Source: Selenomonadaceae bacterium (GTDB lineage: Bacteria; Bacillota; Negativicutes; Selenomonadales; Selenomonadaceae). Taken from it: a stretch of DNA of 52,835 nucleotides. Below the pieces are notes generated by a model. That model was not told the origin of the DNA. It did not search any database and saw only the letters and a program-made list of their open reading frames with translations. The stretch is taken from assembly GCA_022786545.1 (NCBI GenBank), contig JALFXV010000079.1, forward strand, positions 1 to 52,835, in the 5' to 3' direction. Both the position numbers and the translations under genes were made by a program. Below are positions 1-7,976 of the stretch, piece by piece (the stretch's first letter is position 1; each line of letters opens with the position of its first letter).

Positions 1-84
1 GAAGACGACAAGGTTGATAGGTTGGGAGTGGAAGCGTGGCAACATGTGAAGCGGACCAATACTAATAAGTCGAGGGCTTAATTA
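1..84 (+). rRNA. 23S ribosomal RNA, 3' end only
   Basis: The first bases match the conserved 3' end of bacterial 23S rRNA, including the GAAGCGTGGCAACATGTGAAG segment region and the closing ACTAATAAGTCGAGGGCTTA stretch. The gene begins outside the window. The exact mature 3' end is uncertain by a few bases. Confidence 0.93.
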
Positions 85-161
85 CAACCCTAAGATGAAT
101 CGTCAATTCAAAACGTGTTTCTGTTTAGTTTTGATTGTACATGGTACAGTCAATTGAATAA

Positions 162-279
162 TCCGGTGATGATGGCTATGTGGCTCCACCTGTTCCCATT
201 CCGAACACAGTAGTTAAGCACATAAACGCCGAAAGTACTTGGCTGGAGACGGCCTGGGAGGATAGGAAATCGCCGGTTC
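162..279 (+). rRNA. 5S ribosomal RNA
   Basis: A 118-base segment has the conserved 5S core (CCCATTCCGAACACAG) and complementary ends (TCCGGTGAT near the start, ATCGCCGGTTC near the end). It lies about 78 bases downstream of the 23S gene, the usual place in an rRNA operon. Ends are estimated from the terminal stem. Confidence 0.93.
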
Positions 280-315
280 AGGACTTCTGAGTTAATCTTG
301 GGAGTTGTAAATAAT

Positions 316-392
316 GGCGGCCGTGGTGAAGTGGTTAACACACTGGATTGTGGCTCCAGCACGCGTGGGTTCGATCCCCACCGGTCGCCCCA
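316..392 (+). tRNA. tRNA-His (GTG)
   Basis: The cloverleaf folds with anticodon GTG in a CTGGA/TCCAG stem, a T-arm GTGGG-TTCGATC-CCCAC, the extra 5' G typical of tRNA-His opposite discriminator C, and an encoded CCA end. It is the first of three tRNAs following the rRNA operon, probably co-transcribed with it. Confidence 0.95.
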
Positions 393-401
393 TTATTTCA
401 C

Positions 402-477
<76 letters not shown>

Positions 478-486
478 TTTTTTCAC

Positions 487-575
487 GGAGCAGTACTCAA
501 GAGGCTGAAGAGGACGGTTTGCTAAATCGTTAGAGTCGCAAGGCTGCGGAGGTTCGAATCCTCTCTGCTCCGCCA
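487..575 (+). tRNA. tRNA-Ser (GCT)
   Basis: A class II tRNA with a long variable arm, acceptor stem GGAGCAG/CTGCTCC, anticodon GCT, and an encoded GCCA end. It is the last tRNA of the cluster. The AT-rich accessory ATPase gene starts about 250 bases downstream. Confidence 0.95.
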
Positions 576-588
576 TCTTGGAAATGAA

Positions 589-616
589 GCATCAAACTTA
601 GGTTTGGTGCTTTTTT
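589..616 (+). terminator. Rho-independent terminator after the rRNA-tRNA cluster
   Basis: The arms GCATCAAAC and GTTTGGTGC pair (one G-T pair) around a 3-4 base loop and are followed directly by TTTTTT. The position just behind tRNA-Ser suggests it ends the rRNA/tRNA transcript. Confidence 0.8.
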
Positions 617-757
617 CTTGTTTGTGTGCACGTTGTGTGCACAGAAAAATTTTTGTAAAATTTGGCGTTGTATAAAATACAAAAGAACAGTGAGCAGTGG
701 TATGCTATCATAAGCTAGATTTCTTAGTCTAGCTTGTGGGGCGCTACAAATAAGGCA

Positions 758-786
758 TTCTTTTTTATAGGGCATTATAGTATAAT
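758..786 (+). promoter_or_regulatory. Candidate promoter of the ATPase gene
   Basis: A perfect TATAAT at 781-786 lies 44 bases upstream of the ATPase start. The -35 region at 17-base spacing (TTCTTT) is weak, so this rests mainly on the -10 box. Confidence 0.4.
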
Positions 787-829
787 CTAAAGAGGGCACT
801 CTTGTTAGAGATAGCTGGGAGAATGAATT

Positions 830-2410
830 ATGATTACATTAACACATGATGTATTAAAAAAATATATTGATAATAATAAGAACCTGGCTTTCTATCGGAA
901 ACGTTTCTGCTATGGTGATATGCGAGATATTTTTTTGAACCCACATAATCAGAAAGTTATATCCTTATACGGCTTGCGCAGGACAGGCAAAACTGTTCTC
1001 ATGCAGCAGCTTATGCAGGAGATAAATGATTATGACAGAATGTGCTTTATACAATGCCAGTATTCTGACGATATGATGGATTTGCGTTCTGCGATTGAAG
1101 ATAATGATAGCTGTGATTATATATTTATTGACGAAGCTACCAAGTTAGACAATTTTATTAATACAGCTTCTGTTCTTTCGGATATATATGCTACTGCCGG
1201 GAAACATATAATTATGGCAGGTACTGATTCCCTGGGGTTTGAAATAGCCTCAAAGGATGAGCTGTTTGACCGAAGTCATCTTATACATACGACATATATT
1301 TCGTTTAGAGAATATAATTATTTGCTGGGCAAATCCTTGGATGATTATATAATGTATGGTGGGACGCTCACGCCGGATGGTACGTTTTACAACAAAGAGA
1401 TATGTGATGCATATACGAACAGTGCTATTGCCGAAAATATACAGCATAGCTTGGAGCATGTCGGCAGGGGAGGGAAGTTCGGCCCGTTATTGTCCTTTTA
1501 TGCTGATGACGAGCTGACTACCTTCTTGAACAAAATTATTGAGTTGCACAATAGAACGTTTTTGGCGAAGACCGTTAATAGAAGATTCAAATCACATGAT
1601 ATAGGCAGTTTGAAAGATTTAGTGGCAAAAAAGTCTGACAATCAGAGGCTGATTATTGAAAAACTCAAATCGCCTGAACTTCAGCAGCAGATAATGGATG
1701 TATTGAAAATTAAAGAGCCGTTGGTACAGACTGCTGATGCCAGGGCAGTTGAAGCTGCCAAAAAGTGGCTGGAGACGTTGGATGTAATATATCGGCTTCC
1801 AGGGACTGCAAGTCAGGAAACAGGGCAGGACGAGGAAGTTATATTTACTCAGCCTGGCTTGCGATATTGCCAGGTTACGGCAGCTATGGATTTGCTAAAG
1901 AACAGTTCTGTTTTGTCAGATTTGCCTTATGAGGTCAGGAATGAGTTGTGCCAGCAGCTGGATGCCGATGTGAAAGGGCAGTTGCTGGAGGATATCATTT
2001 TCTATCAGTTAGCAAAAGAGCCTGGTTTTTCAGAGAAGTTCAGTATAAGCAAGTTTGATGATGGTTCAGGCGAATTTGATATTGCGGTAATGAACAAAAA
2101 GGATGGTAATTCGTGTGTCATAGAGGTAAAGCATTCTGACAGAGCAGTGGAGGCTCAGACAAGGTACTTGAATGATGACGATTTTTGTGCCAAATATGAA
2201 GCTCAAATGAAGTCTCAAATTGTTTGCAAAATGGCTATCTATATGGGAGATAGCTTGCCGGAAAATTTGTATGGGGTGAGCTACGTTAATGCAGAGGAAT
2301 TTTTAACTTCCCCTCTTGAGTGTTTAACAAAGGTGTATGAACGTGGAAAAAGATGTTTTACTCTGGAAGAGAGCTGGCAGAGGAAATTGCCAAGTTTCCC
2401 AATAGCTTAG
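830..2410 (+). CDS. AAA ATPase with C-terminal nuclease-like domain
   Basis: The 526-residue protein has a Walker A motif GLRRTGKT near residue 50 and a Walker B-like YIFIDEA near residue 97, as in the AAA_14/DUF4143 family of archaeal-type ATPases. The C-terminal part holds FDIAVMNKKDGNSCVIEVK, a D...E-x-K pattern typical of restriction-endonuclease-fold domains. The biological role of these proteins is poorly known; defence or mobile-element functions are suspected. The gene stands alone, directly downstream of a tRNA cluster, and its codons look more AT-rich than those of the following genes, which suggests acquisition by transfer. ATG start, with no strong ribosome binding site visible beyond a purine-rich GGGAG 8 bases upstream. 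Confidence 0.8.
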   Translation: MITLTHDVLKKYIDNNKNLAFYRKRFCYGDMRDIFLNPHNQKVISLYGLRRTGKTVLMQQLMQEINDYDRMCFIQCQYSDDMMDLRSAIEDNDSCDYIFIDEATKLDNFINTASVLSDIYATAGKHIIMAGTDSLGFEIASKDELFDRSHLIHTTYISFREYNYLLGKSLDDYIMYGGTLTPDGTFYNKEICDAYTNSAIAENIQHSLEHVGRGGKFGPLLSFYADDELTTFLNKIIELHNRTFLAKTVNRRFKSHDIGSLKDLVAKKSDNQRLIIEKLKSPELQQQIMDVLKIKEPLVQTADARAVEAAKKWLETLDVIYRLPGTASQETGQDEEVIFTQPGLRYCQVTAAMDLLKNSSVLSDLPYEVRNELCQQLDADVKGQLLEDIIFYQLAKEPGFSEKFSISKFDDGSGEFDIAVMNKKDGNSCVIEVKHSDRAVEAQTRYLNDDDFCAKYEAQMKSQIVCKMAIYMGDSLPENLYGVSYVNAEEFLTSPLECLTKVYERGKRCFTLEESWQRKLPSFPIA

Positions 2411-2654
2411 TTGTGACGGATAATGTCAAAAATCTGGGGCAGAGAATAGTTGCCTCACATTCACAAGGCCAAAACAAAATGAATAGGTAATCGGTAGTCC
2501 ATTTGGAAAGGGGTGGAGCGAAAGGCACTTGTGCCGGAACTGCTTACCTGAGGGTGCGACACAAGGCCTGAACATAATGGGGCATAAAGGCTGAGGCACA
2601 AATTATCAGCCACGTAGCGGGTATGTATGGTATATGGAGAAAGGAAGAGGCTAT

Positions 2655-3347
2655 ATGAAGACATTGGGGTTAATTGGCGGCATGAGCTGGGAGAGCACCA
2701 TTCCTTACTACAGGATTATCAATGAAGCAGTAAAGGAACGGCTGGGGGGACTGCATTCTGCGCGGATTATTCTCTACAGCGTGGATTTTGCGGAGATTGA
2801 GGCCTGCCAGTCTGCCGGGGATTGGGGGAGATGTGCAGATATCATGGCTGAGGCGGCGGTGAAGCTGCAGCTGGCAGGAGCGGACTATATCGTCATCTGC
2901 ACCAATACCATGCACAAGGTAGTGCCTGAGATGCTGACCAAGCTGCAGATACCGATTATCCATATCGCTGATGCGGCTGCTGCTGCCCTGAAAAAGCAGG
3001 GTATCAGGAAGGCGGCACTGCTGGGAACCAAGTACACCATGACGCAGGATTTCTATAAGCAGCGGCTGGTGGATAACGGCATAGAGGTGGTGGTGCCGGA
3101 GGCTGGTGACATAGACATCGTCAACCATGTTATTTACAATGAATTGTGCCGGGGGGAAATCAGGGAGGCATCCCGCAGGCAGTATGCCGAAATTATCGGC
3201 AAGCTGAAGAAGGCAGGAGCTGAAGGGGTAATCCTGGGCTGTACGGAAATCGGCCTCCTGGTGCGGGCGGAGGATTCCGTCCTGCCTGTCTTTGACACCA
3301 CGGTTATCCACGCTGCAAGGGCGGCAGAAATGGCTTTGGAAGACTAA
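2655..3347 (+). CDS. Aspartate/glutamate racemase family protein
   Basis: The protein (230 residues from this start) begins MKTLGLIGGMSWEST, the signature of the cofactor-independent aspartate/glutamate racemase family. Both catalytic cysteines are present, in VICTNTMHK and near the end in ILGCTEIGLL. Members interconvert L- and D-aspartate or related amino acids in the cytosol; the actual substrate cannot be read from sequence. I chose the ATG at 2655 rather than the upstream one at 2634 because AAGGAAGAGG at 2641-2650 is a good ribosome binding site and the family starts with MKT. The 244 bases before it (2411-2654) hold no gene or RNA I can name. Stand-alone gene. Confidence 0.87.
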   Translation: MKTLGLIGGMSWESTIPYYRIINEAVKERLGGLHSARIILYSVDFAEIEACQSAGDWGRCADIMAEAAVKLQLAGADYIVICTNTMHKVVPEMLTKLQIPIIHIADAAAAALKKQGIRKAALLGTKYTMTQDFYKQRLVDNGIEVVVPEAGDIDIVNHVIYNELCRGEIREASRRQYAEIIGKLKKAGAEGVILGCTEIGLLVRAEDSVLPVFDTTVIHAARAAEMALED

Positions 3348-3445
3348 AAGGGATGCTGAAGCTTCATCTTGATTTGCTGAATATAGCTGTTTTTTCTATT
3401 GCAATTTGCCCTGAAATAAGGTAAGATAAGTTAGTATTTAAGTTT

Positions 3446-3481
3446 CGCCGGCTTGGTTTTCTAGTCGGCGTATTCTTTTTT
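3446..3481 (+). terminator. Rho-independent terminator
   Basis: CGCCGGCT and AGTCGGCG pair around a loop of about 9 bases, followed by a T-rich tract (TATTCTTTTTT). It separates the racemase gene from the permease. Since it lies just upstream of a purine permease it could also be the terminator of an attenuator, but I find no purine riboswitch core. Confidence 0.65.
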
Positions 3482-3516
3482 AAGTAGCTTCATGAGGAAG
3501 TAGAGGAGGATTAGAA

Positions 3517-4901
3517 ATGAGTGAAGCTTTAGAGAAATTTTTTCATCTAAAGGAGCATGGTACTAATGTCCGCACAGAGATTATTGCCGGTGTTACCACT
3601 TTTATGACAATGGCGTACATTCTGGCAGTAAATCCTAGTATCTTGGGGACTACTGGCATGGATGCAGGCGCAGTGTTTGCAGCCACTGCTATCGGTGCCT
3701 GCATTGGTACGCTGATTATGGCGTTTCTGGCCAATTATCCCTTTGTGCTGGCACCGGGCATGGCATGGGGCTGAATGCTTTCTTTGCCTTTACTGTGGTA
3801 GCGCAGATGGGATATTCCTGGCAGGTGGCACTGGCTGCCGTGTTCGTGGAAGGTATTATTTTTATTATTTTGTCTCTCACCAAGGTGCGTGAGGCGATTT
3901 TCAACTGTATTCCGCCGGCACTGAAATACGGCGTTACCAGCGGTATCGGCCTGTTCATCGCCTTCATCGGCCTGCAGAATGCCAAGATTGTAGTGGACGG
4001 CCCTACGCTGGTGGGCCTGTATCCGTTCCGTGCCGCCTTTCTGGATGGCTCTTTCCATACTGTAGGCATGGGTGCGCTGCTGGCCCTTTTGGGAACCCTG
4101 TTCACCGCCGTGCTGATGGCAAAGAAAGTACCTGGCGGTATTCTCTGGGGTATTCTCAGCACCTGGATTGCAGGCATGGTCTGCGAGCTTACCGGGCTGT
4201 ATGTGCCGGACCCTGCCCAGGGCATGTTCTCCGTTATGCCCAGCTTCGCTAATGGCATAGCTATTCCTAGCCTGGCGCCGACCTTCATGCAGATGGATTT
4301 CAGCGTTATTGCCACCCTGAACTTTGTGACTATCGTTATTACCTTTATGTTCGTAGATTTGTTTGATACATTGGGAACTTTGATTGGCGTTGCTTCCAAG
4401 GCTGATATGCTGGACAAGGATGGCCGCCTGCCAAATATCAAGGGCGCCCTTTTGGCTGACTCCGTTGCCACTACTGCCGGTGCAGTGCTGGGTACTTCCA
4501 CGGTTACCACCTTTGTGGAAAGCTCTGCCGGTGTAGGCGTGGGCGGACGTACCGGCCTGACTGCCATTGTCAGTGCCGCACTGTTTGCCCTGAGCCTGTT
4601 TCTGGCACCTATTTTCCTGGCAATTCCGGCCTTTGCTACGGCACCTGCCCTGATTGTGGTGGGCTTCCTGATGCTCAGCAGCCTGATGCGCATCAATTTT
4701 GATGATTTCACCGAGGCTGTGCCTGCTTATATCGCCACTATTGCCATGCCGTTCATGTACTCCATTTCCGAGGGCATTTCTATGGGTGTGATTTCCTACG
4801 TTATCATCAACCTGTTCAGCGGTGCTGCCGCCAAGAAAAAAATCAGCCCTGTGGTGTATGTACTGGCTGTAATTTTTGTTCTGAAATACATTTTTGTATA
4901 A
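3517..4901 (+). pseudogene. NCS2-family purine permease, frameshifted
   Basis: Two overlapping frames together encode one AzgA/PbuG-type nucleobase:cation symporter: 3517-3774 gives the N-terminal part (ends LAPGMAWG then stop) and 3765-4901 continues from MGLNAFFAFTVV. In the family these read continuously as LAPGMGLNAFFA. At the join GGCAT is present twice (GGCATGGCATGGGG, about 3758-3771), a 5-bp tandem duplication that shifts the frame. The protein would span the inner membrane with about 12-14 helices and import guanine, hypoxanthine or adenine. The first part has a strong AGGAGG site upstream. Either the gene is inactivated, or the short repeat is phase-variable, or it is a sequence error. 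The downstream frame has its own ATG at the overlap, so reinitiation of a truncated protein is conceivable but unlikely to give a working transporter. Confidence 0.85.
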
Positions 4902-4920
4902 AATATTTGTGTAAAAAGAA

Positions 4921-4949
4921 TTGACACATCAGGTTTCAGATGGTAAAAT
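4921..4949 (+). promoter_or_regulatory. Promoter of the rplU operon
   Basis: TTGACA at 4921-4926 and TAAAAT at 4944-4949 are separated by exactly 17 bases, near consensus for the housekeeping sigma factor. Transcription would start near 4956, ahead of the L21 leader. Confidence 0.85.
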
Positions 4950-4955
4950 GTATCA

Positions 4956-5078
4956 GTGTGAGTGCACTGCAACAGTTTGCAGGTGCGCTTTCCCCAACCG
5001 CACGATGAGGTTCGTAAATGAAGTGCCTCCGGGCGTTTCTACCGTAATTGGCGAGTACAATAACAGGGAGGTGTGAGA
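4956..5078 (+). ncRNA. L21 ribosomal protein leader
   Basis: The 120-base leader between the promoter and rplU resembles the L21 leader RNA known from Firmicutes, with a GCGCTTTCCCCAACCGCACG core, ATGAGGTTCGTAAATGAAG and CCTCCGGGCG segments. Such leaders are thought to bind L21 and feed back on expression. Identified by resemblance and position only; a covariance-model search would settle it. Confidence 0.65.
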
Positions 5079-5080
5079 GA

Positions 5081-5392
5081 ATGTACGCAATTATTCAGAC
5101 TGGTGGCAAGCAGTACAAGGTTGCTGAGGGCGATACTGTACTGGTTGAGAAGCTGGAGGCTGCTGAGGGCGATGTTGTTACCTTTGATCAGGTTCTGACT
5201 GTAGTAAAGGACAGCGATGTTGTTGTTGGCAAGCCGGTAGTTGATGGTGCAAAGGTTACCGCAAAGGTTGAGGCTCAGGGCAAGGGCAAGAAGATTCTGG
5301 TCTTCAAGTACAAGGCTAAGTCCAACTATCGCAAGCGCCAGGGTCATCGTCAGCCGTTTACCAAGGTTGTTATCGAGAAGATCGAAGCTTGA
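5081..5392 (+). CDS. rplU: 50S ribosomal protein L21
   Basis: The 103-residue protein [14 protein letters not shown]... is L21 of the large ribosomal subunit; the C-terminal [19 protein letters not shown] is the conserved rRNA-binding region. The ATG at 5081 follows GGGAGGTG by 8 bases and matches the family start; the longer reading frame upstream runs through the leader RNA. First gene of the rplU-prp-rpmA operon, the standard Firmicutes order. Confidence 0.97.
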   Translation: MYAIIQTGGKQYKVAEGDTVLVEKLEAAEGDVVTFDQVLTVVKDSDVVVGKPVVDGAKVTAKVEAQGKGKKILVFKYKAKSNYRKRQGHRQPFTKVVIEKIEA

Positions 5393-5405
5393 TTATTTTG
5401 GATAA

Positions 5406-5723
5406 ATGATTGAGATAAAGGTTTATCGCAATTCCCAGGGGAGGATATCCGGCTATGATGTCCGTGGTCATCACGGGGAATATGGCAGCGATATTGTCTG
5501 TGCCGGGATTTCGTCATTAGCGCAGACCGCCTTGAAGGGCGTAGGGCAGCACTTACATCGCGAAGTGGACTATAAAGTAGCGAGTGGTGACTTGCATGCA
5601 AGGCTCAGGGGCGTTCCCGATGAATTAACTGATGCAATTTTAGAGACAATGCTTATTGGATTCCATGATATTCAAGAGTATGATCCGGATGAAATTCGTA
5701 TTTCAGTGGTACAGGAGGTGTAA
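5406..5723 (+). CDS. prp: Ribosomal-processing cysteine protease Prp
   Basis: A 105-residue protein of the YsxB/Prp family between rplU and rpmA. The catalytic pair is visible as H22 (in [11 protein letters not shown]) and C32 (in [12 protein letters not shown]). Prp removes the N-terminal extension of L27 in Firmicutes and some relatives, and is essential there. It starts 13 bases after rplU, with no clear Shine-Dalgarno site, suggesting translational coupling. Its substrate is the next gene, whose extension is present, so the processing pathway looks intact. Confidence 0.93.
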   Translation: MIEIKVYRNSQGRISGYDVRGHHGEYGSDIVCAGISSLAQTALKGVGQHLHREVDYKVASGDLHARLRGVPDELTDAILETMLIGFHDIQEYDPDEIRISVVQEV

Positions 5724-5728
5724 CCCTG

Positions 5729-6022
5729 ATGTTTAAGTTTGATTTACAGCTGTTCGCTCATAAGAAAGGTGTATCCAGCACTCGTAATGGCCGTGATAGT
5801 GAGGCAAAGCGCCTTGGTGTCAAGGAGCAGGCTGGTACTGTTGTAACCGCAGGCAGCATTATCGTTCGTCAGAGAGGAACTCATTTCCATCCTGGCAATG
5901 GCGTAGGCATCGGCAAGGATGATACCATCTATGCAAAGATTGCTGGTCGTGTTGCTTTCGAGCGTAAGGGACGTTTCAACCGTCAGGTTAGCGTTTATGC
6001 AGTAGAAGACGCTGCTATGTAA
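5729..6022 (+). CDS. rpmA: 50S ribosomal protein L27 (precursor)
   Basis: A 97-residue L27 with the [19 protein letters not shown] signature. It starts with an extension [10 protein letters not shown] before HKKG, matching the Prp recognition pattern (aromatic/leucine residues, FA before the cut). Mature L27 would begin near residue 11, placing its N-terminus close to the peptidyl transferase centre. The gene follows prp by 5 bases, with AGGAGGTG upstream overlapping the end of prp. A strong terminator follows. Confidence 0.97.
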   Translation: MFKFDLQLFAHKKGVSSTRNGRDSEAKRLGVKEQAGTVVTAGSIIVRQRGTHFHPGNGVGIGKDDTIYAKIAGRVAFERKGRFNRQVSVYAVEDAAM

Positions 6023-6032
6023 TAGTAAAGAG

Positions 6033-6066
6033 ATACCTGCGCCTGAATGGGTGCAGGTATTTTTTT
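6033..6066 (+). terminator. Terminator of the rplU-prp-rpmA operon
   Basis: ATACCTGC and GCAGGTAT form a perfect stem with additional pairs toward the loop, followed by TTTTTT. It lies 10 bases after the rpmA stop. Confidence 0.9.
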
Positions 6067-6163
6067 CGTTATATGCTATATGGCTATATAGGTGATAGTC
6101 ATGGGTTGTACGGCTATAGGGCTGCTAGCTATGTGTTAATGCTATATAGTTATGCGGATGTTA

Positions 6164-6217
6164 GATGATGTATAAAAAGCTGGCATTGTTTTCAATACCA
6201 GCTTTTTATACATCATC
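6164..6217. terminator. Long palindromic hairpin upstream of obg
   Basis: A perfect 20-bp inverted repeat (arms 6164-6183 and 6198-6217, starting GATGATGTATAAAAAGC) encloses a further ATTG/CAAT stem after one mismatch and a TTTT loop. A-tract and T-tract flank the GC-richer core, as in bidirectional terminators. It lies 22 bases before obg, so it could end stray transcription or act as an attenuator or 5' UTR stabiliser. The stretch before it (6067-6163) is low-complexity TATA-rich DNA with no gene. Confidence 0.6.
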
Positions 6218-6238
6218 AGAGTTAGAAGGAGGCAAGGT

Positions 6239-7528
6239 ATGCAGTTTATTGACAGAATTACGATCAAGGTTACGGCAGGCACAGGGGGCCACGGCAAGTC
6301 CGCTTTCCGCCGTGAGAAGTTTGTGGCCAAGGGCGGCCCTTCCGGCGGTGACGGCGGCCGGGGCGGTGACGTGATTTTCCGGGTGGACAACAACATGAAC
6401 ACGCTGCTGGATTTCCGCTACCATCGCAAATTTATCGCCAAGAACGGCGAGAATGGCGATATAAAGAATCAGTATGGCCATAACGCGCCTCCTTGCATTG
6501 TCAAGGTGCCCCAGGGAACTTTGGTCAAGGATGCGGATACCGGTGAAATTCTGGCTGACCTGACGGAGCTGGGGCAGGAGGCAGTGATTGCCAAAGGCGG
6601 CCGGGGAGGCCGGGGCAACGCCAAATTTGCCAACAGCGCCAACCGTGCACCGACTTTTGCCGAGTTTGGCGAGCCGGGAGAGGTAAAGAACCTGCTGCTG
6701 GAGCTGAAGCTGCTGGCAGATGTGGGGCTGGTGGGCTACCCTAGCGTGGGCAAGTCCAGCCTGGTGTCCAAGGTTTCCGCGGCACGGCCTGAGATTGCCG
6801 AGTATCATTTTACTACCATCACCCCGGTGCTGGGGGTGGTGAACGTAGGTGAGCTGGGGGACGAGAAGATCTTCGTCATGGCTGATATTCCCGGCCTGAT
6901 TGATGGCGCATCCGAGGGCGTGGGCCTGGGGCATGATTTCCTGCGCCATGTGGAGCGCACCAAGATTATCGTGCATATTGTGGATGCTTCCGGCATCGAG
7001 GGCAGGGACCCGGTAGAGGACTATTACAAGATAAACAAGGAACTGAAGCTGTACAGCGAGAAGATTGCCCGCCGTACCCAGATTCTGGCTGCCAACAAGA
7101 TGGATTTGCCGGGGGCAGAGGAAAATCTCCAGCGCCTCAGGGAACTGGCAGAGAAGGAAGGGATTCAGCTTTTCCCTATCTGCGCGGCCACGGGGCAGGG
7201 GCTGAAGGATCTAATCAATGCAGTGGCCAAGGCCCTGGATGAGTATGTGGAGGAGCCTGATGCTGAAGAGGGCGAAAAGGTCTATGAGGCACAGGCGGAG
7301 GACCCGGACAAAATCACCATCAGCAGGAATATTTCCGGCGAGTTCGTAGTCAGCGGCAAGTCCCTGGAAAAGCTGGTTGCCATGACCAATTTCGGCAACG
7401 ATGAGGCACTGCGCCGCTTCCAGTACATCTGGCGCATCAAGGGCATCGACAAGAAGCTGCAGGAACGGGGCATCAAGGAAGGGGAAACCGTTCACATCGG
7501 CGATATGGAATTTGAATACAGAGAGTAA
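6239..7528 (+). CDS. obg: GTPase Obg
   Basis: A 429-residue Obg/CgtA GTPase, involved in late assembly of the 50S subunit and in stress control. The glycine-rich Obg fold covers residues 1-158 (GGPSGGDGGRGGDV), the G domain follows with G1 GYPSVGKSS at 166-174, G3 DIPGL at 216-220 and G4 NKMD at 286-289, and a C-terminal OCT domain lies at about 350-429. The start fits AGAAGGAGG just upstream. The position behind rpmA is the usual one. yhbY, another ribosome-assembly factor, follows. Confidence 0.97.
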   Translation: MQFIDRITIKVTAGTGGHGKSAFRREKFVAKGGPSGGDGGRGGDVIFRVDNNMNTLLDFRYHRKFIAKNGENGDIKNQYGHNAPPCIVKVPQGTLVKDADTGEILADLTELGQEAVIAKGGRGGRGNAKFANSANRAPTFAEFGEPGEVKNLLLELKLLADVGLVGYPSVGKSSLVSKVSAARPEIAEYHFTTITPVLGVVNVGELGDEKIFVMADIPGLIDGASEGVGLGHDFLRHVERTKIIVHIVDASGIEGRDPVEDYYKINKELKLYSEKIARRTQILAANKMDLPGAEENLQRLRELAEKEGIQLFPICAATGQGLKDLINAVAKALDEYVEEPDAEEGEKVYEAQAEDPDKITISRNISGEFVVSGKSLEKLVAMTNFGNDEALRRFQYIWRIKGIDKKLQERGIKEGETVHIGDMEFEYRE

Positions 7529-7570
7529 GTATGCGTGAGAGGCTGCAAGATTATATAGGGAGGATAAACA

Positions 7571-7876
7571 TTGATAAAGAATACTTTGACCGGCAAGCAG
7601 AAGAGTTTTCTGCGCTCTATGGGGATGGCACTGGACCCTGTGGTGAACATGGGCAAGGAGGGGGTCACCCCCACTGTGGTACAGGCTGCCCAAGAGGCCA
7701 TCAAGAAGCGCGAGCTCATTAAGGTGCGGGTGCTGCAGAACTGCTTTGAGGAGCCAAAGGATGCCATTACGACACTGGCAGACAGGTGCAACGCCGATTT
7801 GGTGCAGGTGATTGGCCGCAACGGCCTCCTGTTCCGCCGCAATTTTGACAAGCCGAAAATTGAGCTGCCGAAATAG
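7571..7876 (+). CDS. yhbY: Ribosome assembly RNA-binding protein YhbY
   Basis: A 101-residue CRS1/YhbY (CRM) domain protein: LTGKQKSFLRSMGMALDPVVNMGKEGVT at the N-terminus and the FRRNFDKP end are typical. It binds pre-50S particles. The start is TTG at 7571, with GGGAGG at 7558-7563 seven bases upstream; no ATG is available at that place. It lies 42 bases after obg and is probably in the same transcript. Confidence 0.93.
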   Translation: MIKNTLTGKQKSFLRSMGMALDPVVNMGKEGVTPTVVQAAQEAIKKRELIKVRVLQNCFEEPKDAITTLADRCNADLVQVIGRNGLLFRRNFDKPKIELPK

Positions 7877-7976
7877 CCTTTGGCAGGCAGTTTGGTGTAA
7901 AATAGAAGACAGATAGAGACAGATAGAGACACATCAACAGACAGGATGTTGTACATTCATGAAAGGATGATTTGCC

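Noticed and set aside
2411..2654. Possible riboswitch before the racemase gene (AAGGCACTTGTGCCGG hairpin, CACAAGGCC twice)
   Set aside because: The segments do not fit any riboswitch core I know, and pairing is limited to one short hairpin.
3348..3516. Purine riboswitch before the NCS2 permease
   Set aside because: Only a terminator is visible; the conserved purine-aptamer junction and loop sequences are absent.
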